From Aquamicrobium lusatiense (GTDB lineage: Bacteria > Pseudomonadota > Alphaproteobacteria > Rhizobiales > Rhizobiaceae), in the NCBI RefSeq assembly GCF_014201615.1, contig NZ_JACHEU010000001.1, positions 186,001-250,000 on the forward strand: a DNA stretch of 64,000 nucleotides, read 5' to 3'. The notes under the pieces are model-generated. The model was given only the letters and a program-made list of their open reading frames with translations, did not search any database and had not been told where the DNA came from. Both the position numbers and the translations under genes were made by a program. This document shows, in pieces, positions 39,398-47,928 of this stretch. Position 1 is the stretch's first letter. The number at the start of each line of letters is the position of its first letter.

Positions 39398-40975
39398 CTA
39401 CTCCGCCGGAGCGAGGGAAGGAGGTGCAAGCCGGGTGCGCGGGGCGTGATCGGCCTCCGGACCCTTGCGGATCGCGGCCAGCATCAGCGCCATTTCGACG
39501 ACGAACAGCACCGAATAGATCAGCGAGAAGCCGACAATGGTGGTCAGCACCGTGGCGGCACCAAGATTGGAGACGGCAGCCGCTGTCGGCAGAACGCCCT
39601 CGATGATCCATGGCTGGCGTCCGAATTCGGCAACGATCCAGCCGCATTCGGCCGCGATCCACGGCAGCGGGATGGCGAACACACCGACGCGCAGCAGCCA
39701 CGGATAGCGGTCGAGCTGGTGGCGGGCCGAGAGGTAGAAGAACACAGCCGTCAGCGCGATGAAGAAGAAGCCCAGCCCCACCATGATGCGGAAGGTCCAG
39801 AACAGCGTCGGAACATTAGGAACCGTATCCCATGCCGCCTGTGCGATCTGCTCGTCGCTGGCCTGCGTCGGGTCGTCGAGATAGGGCTTGAGCAAAAGCG
39901 CATAGCCGAGGTCCGCGCCATTCTCCTCGAAGGTCGTGCGCGCGGCTTCCGGTATGGCCGCATCGCTGCCGGCCGCCCGGATTTCCTGCAGCGCCCCATA
40001 GGCCGCCATGCCGTTGCGGATGCGCGTCTCGGCATGGGCCACAAGGTCCTCGATTCCGGGGATTTCGGTGGTCAGCGAGCGCGTGCCGATCAGGCCCATC
40101 ACCCACGGGATATGGACGGCATAATGGGTCTTGCGCGCTTCCTGATCGGGAAAGCCGATGGCGGTGAAGGCCGCCGGCGCCGGCTCGGTCTTCCACATCG
40201 CCTCGATGGCCGCGAGCTTCATCTTCTGATGCTCGGTGGAGAGGTAGCCGCTCTCGTCGCCCAGCACCACCACCGACAGCGACGCGGCAAGGCCGAACGA
40301 GGCGGCGACCGTGAGCGAGCGCTTGGCGAGTTCGAGATGGCGTCCCTTCAGCAGATACCAGGCCGAAACGCCGAGCACGAAGATCGATGCCGTGACGTAG
40401 CCGGCCGAGACGGTGTGCACGAACTTCGCCTGCGCCACAGGATTGAACAGCACGGCGGCGAAATCGTTGACCTCCATGCGCATGGTCTGCGGATTGAAGG
40501 ACGACCCTACGGGGTTCTGCATCCAGCCATTGGCGATGAGAATCCACAGCGCCGAGAAGTTGGAGCCGATGGCCACCGCCCATGTCGCGGCCAGATGGCC
40601 GAGGCGCGAGAGCTTGTCCCATCCGAAGAAGAACAGGCCGACGAAGGTCGCCTCCAGGAAGAAGGCCATCAGCCCTTCGATCGCCAGCGGCGCGCCGAAG
40701 ATGTCGCCGACATAATGGCTGTAATAGCTCCAGTTCATGCCGAACTGGAATTCCATGACGATGCCGGTGGCCACACCCATGACGAAGTTGATGCCGAACA
40801 GCGTGCCCCAGAACTTGGTCATCTGGCGCCAGATGTCGCGACCGGTCATGACATAGACGGTTTCCATGATCGCGATGACCACGGACAAGCCGAGCGTCAG
40901 CGGCACGAACAGGAAGTGGTAGAGAGCGGTGATCGCGAACTGAAGTCGCGACAGATCGACAATATCGAGTTCCAT
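39398..40975 (-). CDS. cydA: Cytochrome bd ubiquinol oxidase subunit I
   Basis: Catalytic subunit of quinol oxidase, carrying haems b558, b595 and d and reducing O2 to water without proton pumping, used at low oxygen. 525 residues with a long C-terminal Q-loop region as in E. coli (522). H20 in LQFAITALYHFLFVPLTLG is the b595 (or d) haem ligand. Other conserved segments are GVATGIVMEFQFGMNWSYYSHYVGDIFGAPLAIEGLMAFFLEATFVGL and NPVAQAKFVHTVSAGYV, with ESGYLSTEHQKMKLAAIEA. Start ATG 40975 with GGAG. Confidence 0.97.
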   Translation of the reverse strand: MELDIVDLSRLQFAITALYHFLFVPLTLGLSVVIAIMETVYVMTGRDIWRQMTKFWGTLFGINFVMGVATGIVMEFQFGMNWSYYSHYVGDIFGAPLAIEGLMAFFLEATFVGLFFFGWDKLSRLGHLAATWAVAIGSNFSALWILIANGWMQNPVGSSFNPQTMRMEVNDFAAVLFNPVAQAKFVHTVSAGYVTASIFVLGVSAWYLLKGRHLELAKRSLTVAASFGLAASLSVVVLGDESGYLSTEHQKMKLAAIEAMWKTEPAPAAFTAIGFPDQEARKTHYAVHIPWVMGLIGTRSLTTEIPGIEDLVAHAETRIRNGMAAYGALQEIRAAGSDAAIPEAARTTFEENGADLGYALLLKPYLDDPTQASDEQIAQAAWDTVPNVPTLFWTFRIMVGLGFFFIALTAVFFYLSARHQLDRYPWLLRVGVFAIPLPWIAAECGWIVAEFGRQPWIIEGVLPTAAAVSNLGAATVLTTIVGFSLIYSVLFVVEMALMLAAIRKGPEADHAPRTRLAPPSLAPAE

Positions 40976-41042
40976 GGCTACTCCGGCTTTCCGGCCTCCT
41001 TGGCTGATGTGGCGCCTTTTCCCGGCGTCGAGAACTCTGTGC

Positions 41043-42737
41043 TCAGTCCGGCCGCAGCCGGTCGAGCAATCTGCGATAGCCTTCGCTGCCGCGCGTGAAA
41101 TCCGTCTCCACCCGGCCCTCCTCCATGACCACGATGCGGTCGGCCAGTTCCGCTTCACGGCGTATATGCGTAACGATGACGAGCGTGCGACCTTCCGCAC
41201 AGGCGCCGATGCAGTCGACGACATCGCGCGCCGTCGCGCCGTCCACGCCGTCGGTGGGCTCGTCGAGCAACCACACGGGTGTGTCCCGCAGCAACAGGCG
41301 GGCCAGCGCCAGCCGGCGCGCCTGACCGGTGGAAAGGCCGGTGCCGCCCTCGCCCAGCATCATGTCCAGGCCTTCGGGCAGTTCGGCCACGAAGGTGCCA
41401 AGTCCGGCGGCATGCAGCGCCTGCATCATTTCACCGTCGCCGGCATCGGCACGGGCAAGCTGAAGATTGCCGCGCAACGTGTCGCGAAACAGCTCTGTGC
41501 GCTGGGTGAGCAGGGTGGCGGGCAGCATGGCCACAGTTCCCGCCTGCGGAACCAGTTCGCCCGCGATCAGCGACAGCATGGTGGACTTGCCGGCTCCGCT
41601 GGTGCCGATCAGGGCAACGCGCTCGCCCTGGACGATAGAAAGCGACTGGCCTTGCAGAACCGGGCGTTCGCCGCAGCGGTAGGAAAGCGTCGCATCCGTG
41701 ATCTCGATCGCATCGGTGGGGTTGGCGGGGCGGGCGGCGCCGCGCACCTCATCTGCTGCAGCGCCAAGCTTCGGCCCCAGCCTGCGGGCGGACAGCAGGA
41801 CGCGCCCAAGCTCCAGCGCGCCACGGCGCAGGCCGGCGAAGGGTTCGAGACAGGCAAGCGCCACGAACACGGCCAGCGCCGCGACCGGCGCGCCGATGGC
41901 GCCGCTCTCCGCCAGCATGGCGGCGGCGACCAGCGTGATCGCCAGCAGAGCCGCGCCGGCGATAGCGAAGGCAAAGCCCGTATTGGTTTCGATGCGGTTC
42001 AGCGCATCGTCGGCGGAGGCAAGCCGCGCATCGGCGTGGGAAACCCCTGCCGCCTGTGCCACCAGCCTGTTCGTCATCACCAGATCGGTCTGGCCGCGCA
42101 TCAGGTCGATGGTGCGCGAGCGCAGCACTTCCAGCGCATGGGCGCGCCGCCGCGCCGGCTTTTTCGCACGCGCGGCGGCAACCGCCGGAATTGCAAGCCC
42201 GCACGAAAACAGCAGGAGACCGATGCCAATGCCCAGAACCGGCGCGATGGCGCCGAGCACGGCAGCCGTCACCAGCGCCGAGCCAAGCGCCGCCACCAGC
42301 GGCACCGCGACCCGCAGGTAAAGCGAATCCAGCGCATCGATGTCGACGGTGAGCCTGAACAGCAGCCGCGACGGACGGGCCGCGAGGCTGCGCGCCTGCG
42401 TGTCGGTAGCGAAGCCGCGGAACACCCGCTCGCGCAGGCGCGCCAGCACCTTCAATGTCGCATCATGCGTGACCAGTCGTTCGCCGTAGCGGGAAAAGGT
42501 ACGGGCAAGCGCCAGGAAGCGAATGCCGGCGGCGGGCGCGAACACGTCGAAGGCAAGCGCGGTCGCCACGGAGGCCCCGGCAATCGCGGTGGCCGTGATG
42601 AACCAGCCGGACAGGCCGAGCAGCGCAATGCCCGCCAGCGCGGTGCACAGCGCCAGCAGCGCACCGGCTGCCAGCATCGGCCGGTTGCCGGACCAGAACA
42701 GCGCGGCGACAGCGCGCAGATGCCGCAAAGCGCTCAT
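41043..42737 (-). CDS. cydC: Heterodimeric thiol-exporting ABC transporter subunit CydC
   Basis: ABC exporter half with six membrane helices (about residues 15-310) and a C-terminal ATPase domain. Walker A GTSGAGKSTML, signature LSTGQARRLALARLL (T replaces G in LSGGQ), Walker B WLLDEPTDGVD and the H-loop VTHIRRE. CydDC exports glutathione and cysteine to the periplasm and is needed to assemble cytochrome bd. Its ATG overlaps the cydD stop as ATGA, typical for translationally coupled partners. 564 residues. Confidence 0.94.
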   Translation of the reverse strand: MSALRHLRAVAALFWSGNRPMLAAGALLALCTALAGIALLGLSGWFITATAIAGASVATALAFDVFAPAAGIRFLALARTFSRYGERLVTHDATLKVLARLRERVFRGFATDTQARSLAARPSRLLFRLTVDIDALDSLYLRVAVPLVAALGSALVTAAVLGAIAPVLGIGIGLLLFSCGLAIPAVAAARAKKPARRRAHALEVLRSRTIDLMRGQTDLVMTNRLVAQAAGVSHADARLASADDALNRIETNTGFAFAIAGAALLAITLVAAAMLAESGAIGAPVAALAVFVALACLEPFAGLRRGALELGRVLLSARRLGPKLGAAADEVRGAARPANPTDAIEITDATLSYRCGERPVLQGQSLSIVQGERVALIGTSGAGKSTMLSLIAGELVPQAGTVAMLPATLLTQRTELFRDTLRGNLQLARADAGDGEMMQALHAAGLGTFVAELPEGLDMMLGEGGTGLSTGQARRLALARLLLRDTPVWLLDEPTDGVDGATARDVVDCIGACAEGRTLVIVTHIRREAELADRIVVMEEGRVETDFTRGSEGYRRLLDRLRPD

Positions 42738-44530
42738 ACCCTGTCTCCTTTCACGGCTGCGTCATCAAGCGTGACGATGCGATCCATGCGGGCCGCCAGA
42801 ACCGGATCATGGGTGGCGACAATCAGCGTGCGCCCCTCGGCGATGTCCAGCAGCATATCGGTGATCTCGCCGGCGGTGCGACGGTCGAGATGGGCGGTCG
42901 GCTCATCGGCCAGCACGAGCCCGGCGCCGGGCGTTGCGGCCGCACGCGCGATGGCAAGGCGCAGCGCCTCGCCGCCGGAAAGCCCGGCTCCGCCCTCGCC
43001 CAGAAGCACGGACCTGCGGTCCCGCGCCACGTCACCGAGACGTGCGGCATCGAGCGCGGCGTCGACCGCGTCGTCCAGACCCGGACGGCCAAGCGTGACA
43101 TTGCCCGCAAGCGTTCCCGCAAAGATATGCGGCGACTGGCCGACCCACGCCATGCCCGCCCGCAGCCGCGCCGCCGTCTGCGGCCTCAACGTCTCCCCGC
43201 CGATGCGGATGGTGCCGGCTTCCGGGACCGCAAGCCCGGCGATCAGCGCCAGCAGGGTGGACTTACCGCCACCGCTCGGCGCCATCACGGCCACGCGCTC
43301 GCCCGGCGCAATATCCAGCGACAGGCCATCGAAGACCGGACGACCATGCTCCGGGTGATCCTGTCCGGCGTGGCTGAAATGGAGATCGTCGATGGCGATG
43401 CCCACAGCGGCGCCATCGGCTTTCGCCGTGTCGATGCGCTCGGCGGCAACGATGGGTTCGCCGGCTGCCGCCACTTTTTGCAGGGCTTCCAGAGCCGCCA
43501 CGCCGGCGGCGCGGTCGTGCCAGACGGCCGACAGGTCGCGCATGGGCTCGAAGAAGGCCGGCGCGAGCATGAGGATGAACACGCCCTCAGTCAGTGACAG
43601 TTGCCCGCCCCATGCCCCGAACGAGAGCTGGCTGAGGAAATGGAACCCGACATAGACGGCCACCATGGCGACGCCCAGCGCCGAAAACAGCTCCAGCACC
43701 GCCGAGGACAGGAAAGCGATGCGCAGCACCGCCATGGTGCGGCTGCGCAGGAGATCGGCTTCCTCGCGCAGGCGCAACGCCGTGCGGTCGACCGCGCCGA
43801 AACTGCGGATCGTGGCAAGGCCGCGCAGCCGGTCGAGCAGGAAGGCGTTCATATCGCCCATCTTGGCAAGCTGGCGCTCGCTGGCCTCCTTCGCCCGCCA
43901 GCCGACCAGCGCCATGAAGATCGGGATCAGCGGCAGGGCGATCAGCATGATCAGGGCGGCCACCCACGAAAGCGGCAGGACGCAAACGAAGATGGCCAGC
44001 GGAACGATCACGGCGCGCCAGCGCAGCGGCTGGAAGCGCGCGACATAGGGCACCACCGCCTCGGCCTGCTCGGCCATCGTGCTGGCGACGAAGCCGGATG
44101 ACGGGCGCGACGCATCGAGCGGCGAGCGGGTGGCGAGCACCGAAACGGCATGGTCCCGCAGACGTGAGAGTTCCCGCCGCGCGGCGAGGAAGGCAAGGCG
44201 CGAACCTGCCCGGTCCATGCCCGCCCGCACCACGCCAAGCAGGAAGACCCCGACGGCCGGCCAGATCACCGCGTTCATTCCGGCACCGCCAGCGATTTCG
44301 CCGATGGCCAGCGCCAGCAGAGCGGCCTGCCCGATCCAGATCAGCGATGCGGCAGACTGAAGAGCTATCGGAAGCCTGCCCGGAGACGCGGAGGGCTTCG
44401 ACGCGCGGCGGCGGCGCTTCGTCCTGACGGCCTCCTGCTCCGGAATTTGGGAAATTTCGGCTTCAGCCGGCCTGCGCAGGACCGGTTCCTCAGCCAGTTG
44501 CCGGGCAATCGCCGTGTCGAGCGCACTCAC
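42734..44530 (-). CDS. cydD: Heterodimeric thiol-exporting ABC transporter subunit CydD
   Basis: 598 residues, exporter half with a 45-residue Arg/Glu-rich N-terminal extension (RTKRRRRASKPSASPG). Six helices follow, then an ATPase domain with Walker A APSGGGKSTLL, signature LSGGEALRLAIAR, Walker B LVLADEPTAHLD. The degenerate/consensus signature split between CydC (STGQ) and CydD (SGGE) is what is expected of an asymmetric heterodimer. Start GTG 44530 overlaps the regulator stop as GTGA. Alternative downstream starts would remove only the charged extension. Confidence 0.94.
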   Translation of the reverse strand: MSALDTAIARQLAEEPVLRRPAEAEISQIPEQEAVRTKRRRRASKPSASPGRLPIALQSAASLIWIGQAALLALAIGEIAGGAGMNAVIWPAVGVFLLGVVRAGMDRAGSRLAFLAARRELSRLRDHAVSVLATRSPLDASRPSSGFVASTMAEQAEAVVPYVARFQPLRWRAVIVPLAIFVCVLPLSWVAALIMLIALPLIPIFMALVGWRAKEASERQLAKMGDMNAFLLDRLRGLATIRSFGAVDRTALRLREEADLLRSRTMAVLRIAFLSSAVLELFSALGVAMVAVYVGFHFLSQLSFGAWGGQLSLTEGVFILMLAPAFFEPMRDLSAVWHDRAAGVAALEALQKVAAAGEPIVAAERIDTAKADGAAVGIAIDDLHFSHAGQDHPEHGRPVFDGLSLDIAPGERVAVMAPSGGGKSTLLALIAGLAVPEAGTIRIGGETLRPQTAARLRAGMAWVGQSPHIFAGTLAGNVTLGRPGLDDAVDAALDAARLGDVARDRRSVLLGEGGAGLSGGEALRLAIARAAATPGAGLVLADEPTAHLDRRTAGEITDMLLDIAEGRTLIVATHDPVLAARMDRIVTLDDAAVKGDRV

Positions 44531-45099
44531 GGTTGTCCGTCCCCCCTGCGTTTGCGGCCAAGCGAAACGATGCGATCCTTCGCATCGAGCAGCCTCGTCA
44601 CCTTTGAGCCGAGGCTGAGCAGTGTCGCCAGCCGTTCCGTATCGAGTCGTTTGACGTCATCATACCAGTTCGTAAGCTGTTCGATGAGTCCGTTCATCTC
44701 CATAAGGCGGGACTGGGCGTAACGTTCCTCCTCGCTGCCCGGCTGCTGCATGAGAAGCTCGCGCAGCACCGAAAGGGTGGGATCGACCTCGCGCTTCTTG
44801 CGCTCCTCCGCCAGCGTGCGCAGGATCTGCCAGATGTCGTCGGGTGCGGCGAAGAAATCGCGGCGGTCGCCGGGAATATGGCGCAGCATCACCAGATTCC
44901 ACGCCTGAAGCTCGCGCAGCCCCATGGAAACGTTGGAGCGCGAAATGCCGAGCCCGTCCACGATCTGATCTGCGCAGAGAGGTTCCGGCGACACATAGAG
45001 CAGCGCGTAGATCTGGCCGACCGTGCGGTTGATGCCCCAGCGGCTGCCCATCTCGCCGAAGTGCAGCACGAAAGACTGTATGAGTGGCGGAAGGTTCAT
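44527..45099 (-). CDS. GbsR/MarR-type transcriptional regulator heading the cyd operon
   Basis: 190 residues. The winged-helix domain is visible: GINRTVGQIYALLYVSPEPLCADQIVDGLGISRSNVSMGLRELQAWNLV, which matches the GbsR-like MarR subfamily (WGINRTVGQIYALLY is its common start). A helical C-terminal part follows (about residues 110-190). GbsR proteins are choline-sensing repressors in Bacillus, but many proteobacterial relatives have unknown ligands. Its stop overlaps the cydD GTG, so regulator and oxidase-assembly genes are one transcript. A perfect palindrome sits just before the start codon. No sensing cysteines are obvious. Confidence 0.88.
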   Translation of the reverse strand: MNLPPLIQSFVLHFGEMGSRWGINRTVGQIYALLYVSPEPLCADQIVDGLGISRSNVSMGLRELQAWNLVMLRHIPGDRRDFFAAPDDIWQILRTLAEERKKREVDPTLSVLRELLMQQPGSEEERYAQSRLMEMNGLIEQLTNWYDDVKRLDTERLATLLSLGSKVTRLLDAKDRIVSLGRKRRGDGQP

Positions 45100-45107
45100 G
45101 ACGGACC

Positions 45108-45131
45108 AATTTTCAGAAATTTCTGAAAATT
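45108..45131. promoter_or_regulatory. Perfect 24-bp palindrome before the cyd operon, probable operator
   Basis: The half-site AATTTTCAGAAA at 45108-45119 is followed without spacer by its exact reverse complement at 45120-45131. It ends 8 bp before the regulator start codon. Chance occurrence of a perfect 24-bp palindrome in GC-rich DNA is very unlikely. Best read as the autoregulatory site of the GbsR-type protein. It could also fold as an mRNA hairpin hiding the translation start. Confidence 0.8.
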
Positions 45132-45217
45132 CAGTACGTCCCGCCACGCCGGAAGTCACTTGGGCACCATGTCGCACCCGTACACGTACGAAAGAAAATC
45201 TGTGCGAACGTCAGGGA

Positions 45218-45237
45218 AAGCTGGCTTCGACCAGCTT
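45218..45237 (-). terminator. Weak hairpin at the end of the phosphatase gene
   Basis: 7-bp stem AAGCTGG (45218-45224) with CCAGCTT (45231-45237), overlapping the stop codon of the phosphatase gene. Only TTT follows on the minus strand. An inverted repeat CGTAC-AC-GTACG (45179-45190) lies further on in the cyd promoter region. Confidence 0.35.
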
Positions 45238-45863
45238 CAGAAGCCGATCGTTTCCTCGAACCGGTCCCAGGAACGATACATTTCGTATCGCCCAACACCG
45301 CGGATCGGCACATGGCCGTAATAGGGCGAAAGCTGCAGCTCGGCCGCGATCTCGCCCTTGCCGGCGATCGCACCCGTATAGATGGCCGATGCCAGGCCGG
45401 TGCGGTTCGCACCATGGTCGCAATGCACCAGAAGCGGCTTTTCCGCGTCGCGCATCAGGGCGGCAAGTTCCGCAGACTTTTCGACGGGCAGGCCCTTCGA
45501 CGAAGACATTGGGAAATCGATGATCCTGATGCCGTGGCGCTCCGCCGCCGCGCGCGCTGCCAGCGCTTCGGCATCGGGGGTCTCGTTGCGCAGGTTGATG
45601 ATGGTGCGGATCCGGTAGCGGTCCGCATAGGCCGCGACGTCGTCCCCGTCCGGTTGTCCGGAGCGGTAGAATTCGCCCGGTATTACCTCATGGAAGTTGC
45701 CGAGCAATTGCTGCACGCCCATATGAGCGCCCATCAACAGCGGGGCGCCGAGCAATACGGCCGCGAATACCCATATACGTCGCAATGCAGACTTCCCCGC
45801 CTTTGATCCCGGCGATTCCTGACAGCGAATTGCGACAGGAACAAGAATACGCCGCACGGCCAT
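45237..45863 (-). CDS. Membrane-anchored dual-specificity protein phosphatase-like protein
   Basis: 208 residues. A basic N-terminus is followed by one hydrophobic segment (about 30-48: IWVFAAVLLGAPLLMGAHMGV), so the catalytic domain is probably in the periplasm. The PTP/DSP active site is VHCDHGANRTGLASA with H147, C148 and R154 (HCx5R), and the general-acid loop is likely DFPMSSSKG (D117). Substrate may be phosphotyrosine or another phosphate monoester. The gene starts 10 bp after purK, so it is likely in the purE-purK transcript despite an unrelated role. Confidence 0.86.
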   Translation of the reverse strand: MAVRRILVPVAIRCQESPGSKAGKSALRRIWVFAAVLLGAPLLMGAHMGVQQLLGNFHEVIPGEFYRSGQPDGDDVAAYADRYRIRTIINLRNETPDAEALAARAAAERHGIRIIDFPMSSSKGLPVEKSAELAALMRDAEKPLLVHCDHGANRTGLASAIYTGAIAGKGEIAAELQLSPYYGHVPIRGVGRYEMYRSWDRFEETIGF

Positions 45864-45873
45864 TGCCGCAGGC

Positions 45874-46947
45874 TCAGTTGCGGCCGGTCAGGCGGGTGAA
45901 ATGGCCCATCTTGCGGCCGGGGCGAGCCTCTGCCTTTCCATAGAGATGGACAAGGACGTCCGGCTCGGCCACGAGTTCAGGTACGCGCGCGACATCGTCG
46001 CCGATCAGGTTCTCCATCACGCAGGCGCTGTGATGGCGCGTGTCGCCCAGCGGCAGCCCGGCAATGGCCCTGACGTGCTGCTCGAACTGCGAGATGACGC
46101 AGGCGGCTTCGGTCCAGTGGCCGGAATTGTGCACCCGCGGCGCGATCTCGTTGACCAGCACCGAGCCATCGTCCAGTACGAAGAACTCCACGCCGATGAC
46201 GCCCACATAGCCGAGCGCTTCGAGTATCGAGGCGGCAGCGGCCCGCGCGACGTCGGCGGTAATGTCGGGAACGGCGGCAGGCACGGTGGAGGTGTGCAGG
46301 ATGCCGTCGCGATGGACGTTGCGTGCCGGCGCATAGGTCGCCACCCTGCCATCGGCGCCCCGCGCACCGATCACCGAAATCTCGCACTCGAAGGAAATGA
46401 GTCCTTCAAGGATCAGCGGCACCGACCCCATCGCCTCGAAGACGCCGGAATAATTGCCGCTTTCCATATGGCGGAACACGCGCTGGCCCTTGCCGTCATA
46501 ACCCATGCGGCGTGTCTTCAGCACGCCGTTGCCGCCAAAACTGTGCAGGGCGGACGCAAGGTCCGCGTCGCTGTCGACGGCAAGGAAGGGGGCCGTGTCG
46601 ATACCGATGCCGTTGAGGAACTGCTTTTCGCTCAGCCGGTCCTGGGACACCTCCAGCGCCCGGGGCGGCGGCAGAACGGGCACGCGCCCTGCGAGCGTCT
46701 CGGCGGCCTCCACCGGCACGTTCTCGAATTCATAGGTGATGACATCGCTGATCGCGGCCAGTTCGGCCAGCCCGGCCGGATCGTCATAGGCAGCCACGAT
46801 CTGCCGGTTCGCCACCTGCGCGGCCGGGCAACCGGCCTGCGGCTCCAGCACGGCGATGCGGTAGCCGAGGCGCGCGGCGGCCATGGCCAGCATGCGGCCA
46901 AGCTGGCCGCCGCCGACGATGCCGATTGTCGATCCGGGCGCCAGCAT
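45874..46947 (-). CDS. purK: N5-carboxyaminoimidazole ribonucleotide synthase
   Basis: ATP-dependent carboxylation of AIR with bicarbonate to N5-CAIR, in purine synthesis. 357 residues, ATP-grasp fold. STIGIVGGGQLGRMLAMAAARLGY is the PurK start; LKTRRMGYDGKGQ is the ATP-grasp loop, and VNEIAPRVHNSGHWTEAAC is the conserved metal/active-site segment. The ATG 46947 shares one base with the purE stop (TGATG); an upstream GTG 46950 would give a GTGA overlap and one extra residue. Confidence 0.96.
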   Translation of the reverse strand: MLAPGSTIGIVGGGQLGRMLAMAAARLGYRIAVLEPQAGCPAAQVANRQIVAAYDDPAGLAELAAISDVITYEFENVPVEAAETLAGRVPVLPPPRALEVSQDRLSEKQFLNGIGIDTAPFLAVDSDADLASALHSFGGNGVLKTRRMGYDGKGQRVFRHMESGNYSGVFEAMGSVPLILEGLISFECEISVIGARGADGRVATYAPARNVHRDGILHTSTVPAAVPDITADVARAAAASILEALGYVGVIGVEFFVLDDGSVLVNEIAPRVHNSGHWTEAACVISQFEQHVRAIAGLPLGDTRHHSACVMENLIGDDVARVPELVAEPDVLVHLYGKAEARPGRKMGHFTRLTGRN

Positions 46948-47444
46948 CACGCGTCGTCCTTCGGCTCGAAGGCAACCTTGTCGGTCTGCGCGGCGCGCCA
47001 GCCTTCCAGCCGCCCGGCCAGCGCATCGTCGGTGAGCGCCAGAACAGCGGCGGCGAGAAGTGCCGCATTGACCGCGCCGGCCTTGCCGATAGCCAGCGTG
47101 CCGACCGGAATGCCGGCCGGCATCTGCACGATCGACAACAGCGAATCCTGTCCGGACAGCGCCTTCGATTCCACCGGCACGCCGAACACGGGCAGCGAGG
47201 TCATCGCCGCCGTCATGCCCGGCAGATGGGCGGCCCCGCCGGCGCCAGCCACCACCACCTTGTAACCGGCAGCCTTCGCGCCGTGGGCAAAGTCATAGAG
47301 ACGTTGCGGCGTGCGATGCGCGGAAACGATGAGGCTTTTGTGGGAAACACCAAGTTCGGCGAGCGTTTCGGCGGCGTGACGCATGGTCGCCCAGTCGGAC
47401 TGGCTGCCCATGATGATGGCGACATCGGCTTGTCGGTCGGTCAA
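46947..47444 (-). CDS. purE: N5-carboxyaminoimidazole ribonucleotide mutase
   Basis: Converts N5-CAIR to CAIR. 165 residues (class I PurE). [21 protein letters not shown] is the catalytic N-terminus, followed by [13 protein letters not shown] and [25 protein letters not shown]. Start: TTG 47444 (then ACC GAC) with GGGAG 8 bp upstream gives the right length; an ATG-type start is not available near the N-terminus, and the longer frame to 47522 lacks similarity. Divergent from the B12 riboswitch region. Confidence 0.93.
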   Translation of the reverse strand: MTDRQADVAIIMGSQSDWATMRHAAETLAELGVSHKSLIVSAHRTPQRLYDFAHGAKAAGYKVVVAGAGGAAHLPGMTAAMTSLPVFGVPVESKALSGQDSLLSIVQMPAGIPVGTLAIGKAGAVNAALLAAAVLALTDDALAGRLEGWRAAQTDKVAFEPKDDA

Positions 47445-47578
47445 TGGCCTGCTCCCGTCAGCTAAAGCGGCGACGTAGCGGAATTTTCGCCCCCCCGCAA
47501 GGACGAGAAGCGCTGCGGGCACTGCTGATCCCGTACTGTCCGAATTGACACGCCGTGCCAGCGATGCTTAGCGTCGCA

Positions 47579-47759
47579 ACCGGAACTGGTTCCGATTACG
47601 GATAAAAAGGGAACACGGTCTGCCGCATTGCCGGCAAAGCCGCGACTGCCCCCGCAACTGTAGCCGCCGAGCCTCCCCCGATATGCCACTGGATCTTGAC
47701 GGTCCGGGAAGGCGGCGGGAGGCAATGACGCGGAAGTCAGGAGACCTGCCGGTTCCGGT
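47579..47759 (+). ncRNA. Cobalamin (adenosylcobalamin-type) riboswitch
   Basis: Closing stem P1: ACCGGAAC (47579-47586) pairs with GTTCCGGT (47752-47759). Core motifs follow in order: AAAAGGGAACACGGT, AAGCCGCGACTGCCCCCGCAACTGTA, GCCACTGG, GGGAAGGC and the B12 box AGTCAGGAGACCTGCC ending at about 47750. All belong to the cobalamin riboswitch consensus. It lies 169 bp upstream of the TonB receptor start and is expected to turn off the whole uptake operon when cobalamin is plentiful. Confidence 0.97.
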
Positions 47760-47770
47760 CACCCATGTCT

Positions 47771-47920
47771 GATCTCGGGGTGAGATCGGGCGCGGCCGTC
47801 CGCAGCGGTGACACGAAACGTGTTGCCGCGTGCCGGTACGGCCGAAGGGTGCAGACTGCACCTCCCCTGCCTGCCAGCTCCCGGTGAAAGGCTGTTTTTC
47901 CGGGCGCTCCCGTGCCCGGC
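47771..47920 (+). promoter_or_regulatory. Expression platform hairpins downstream of the riboswitch
   Basis: A small stem GATCTC/GAGATC (47771-47787), a long hairpin from CGGCCGT (47793-47799) to ACGGCCG (47838-47844), and CCGGGC/GCCCGG (47900-47919) just before the ribosome-binding site AGGGGGAA (47921). None has a U-tract, so control of translation seems likelier than termination. This is inference. Confidence 0.5.
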
Positions 47921-47928
47921 AGGGGGAA

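Noticed and set aside
40974..43358. Plus-strand open frame of 794 codons across cydA/cydC/cydD
   Set aside because: Crosses three real genes on the opposite strand, and its product is low-complexity Arg/Gln/Gly.
45099..45240. FNR or similar anaerobic box upstream of the cyd operon
   Set aside because: No TTGAT-N4-ATCAA-like sequence is visible; only the 24-bp palindrome and a CGTAC-AC-GTACG dyad.
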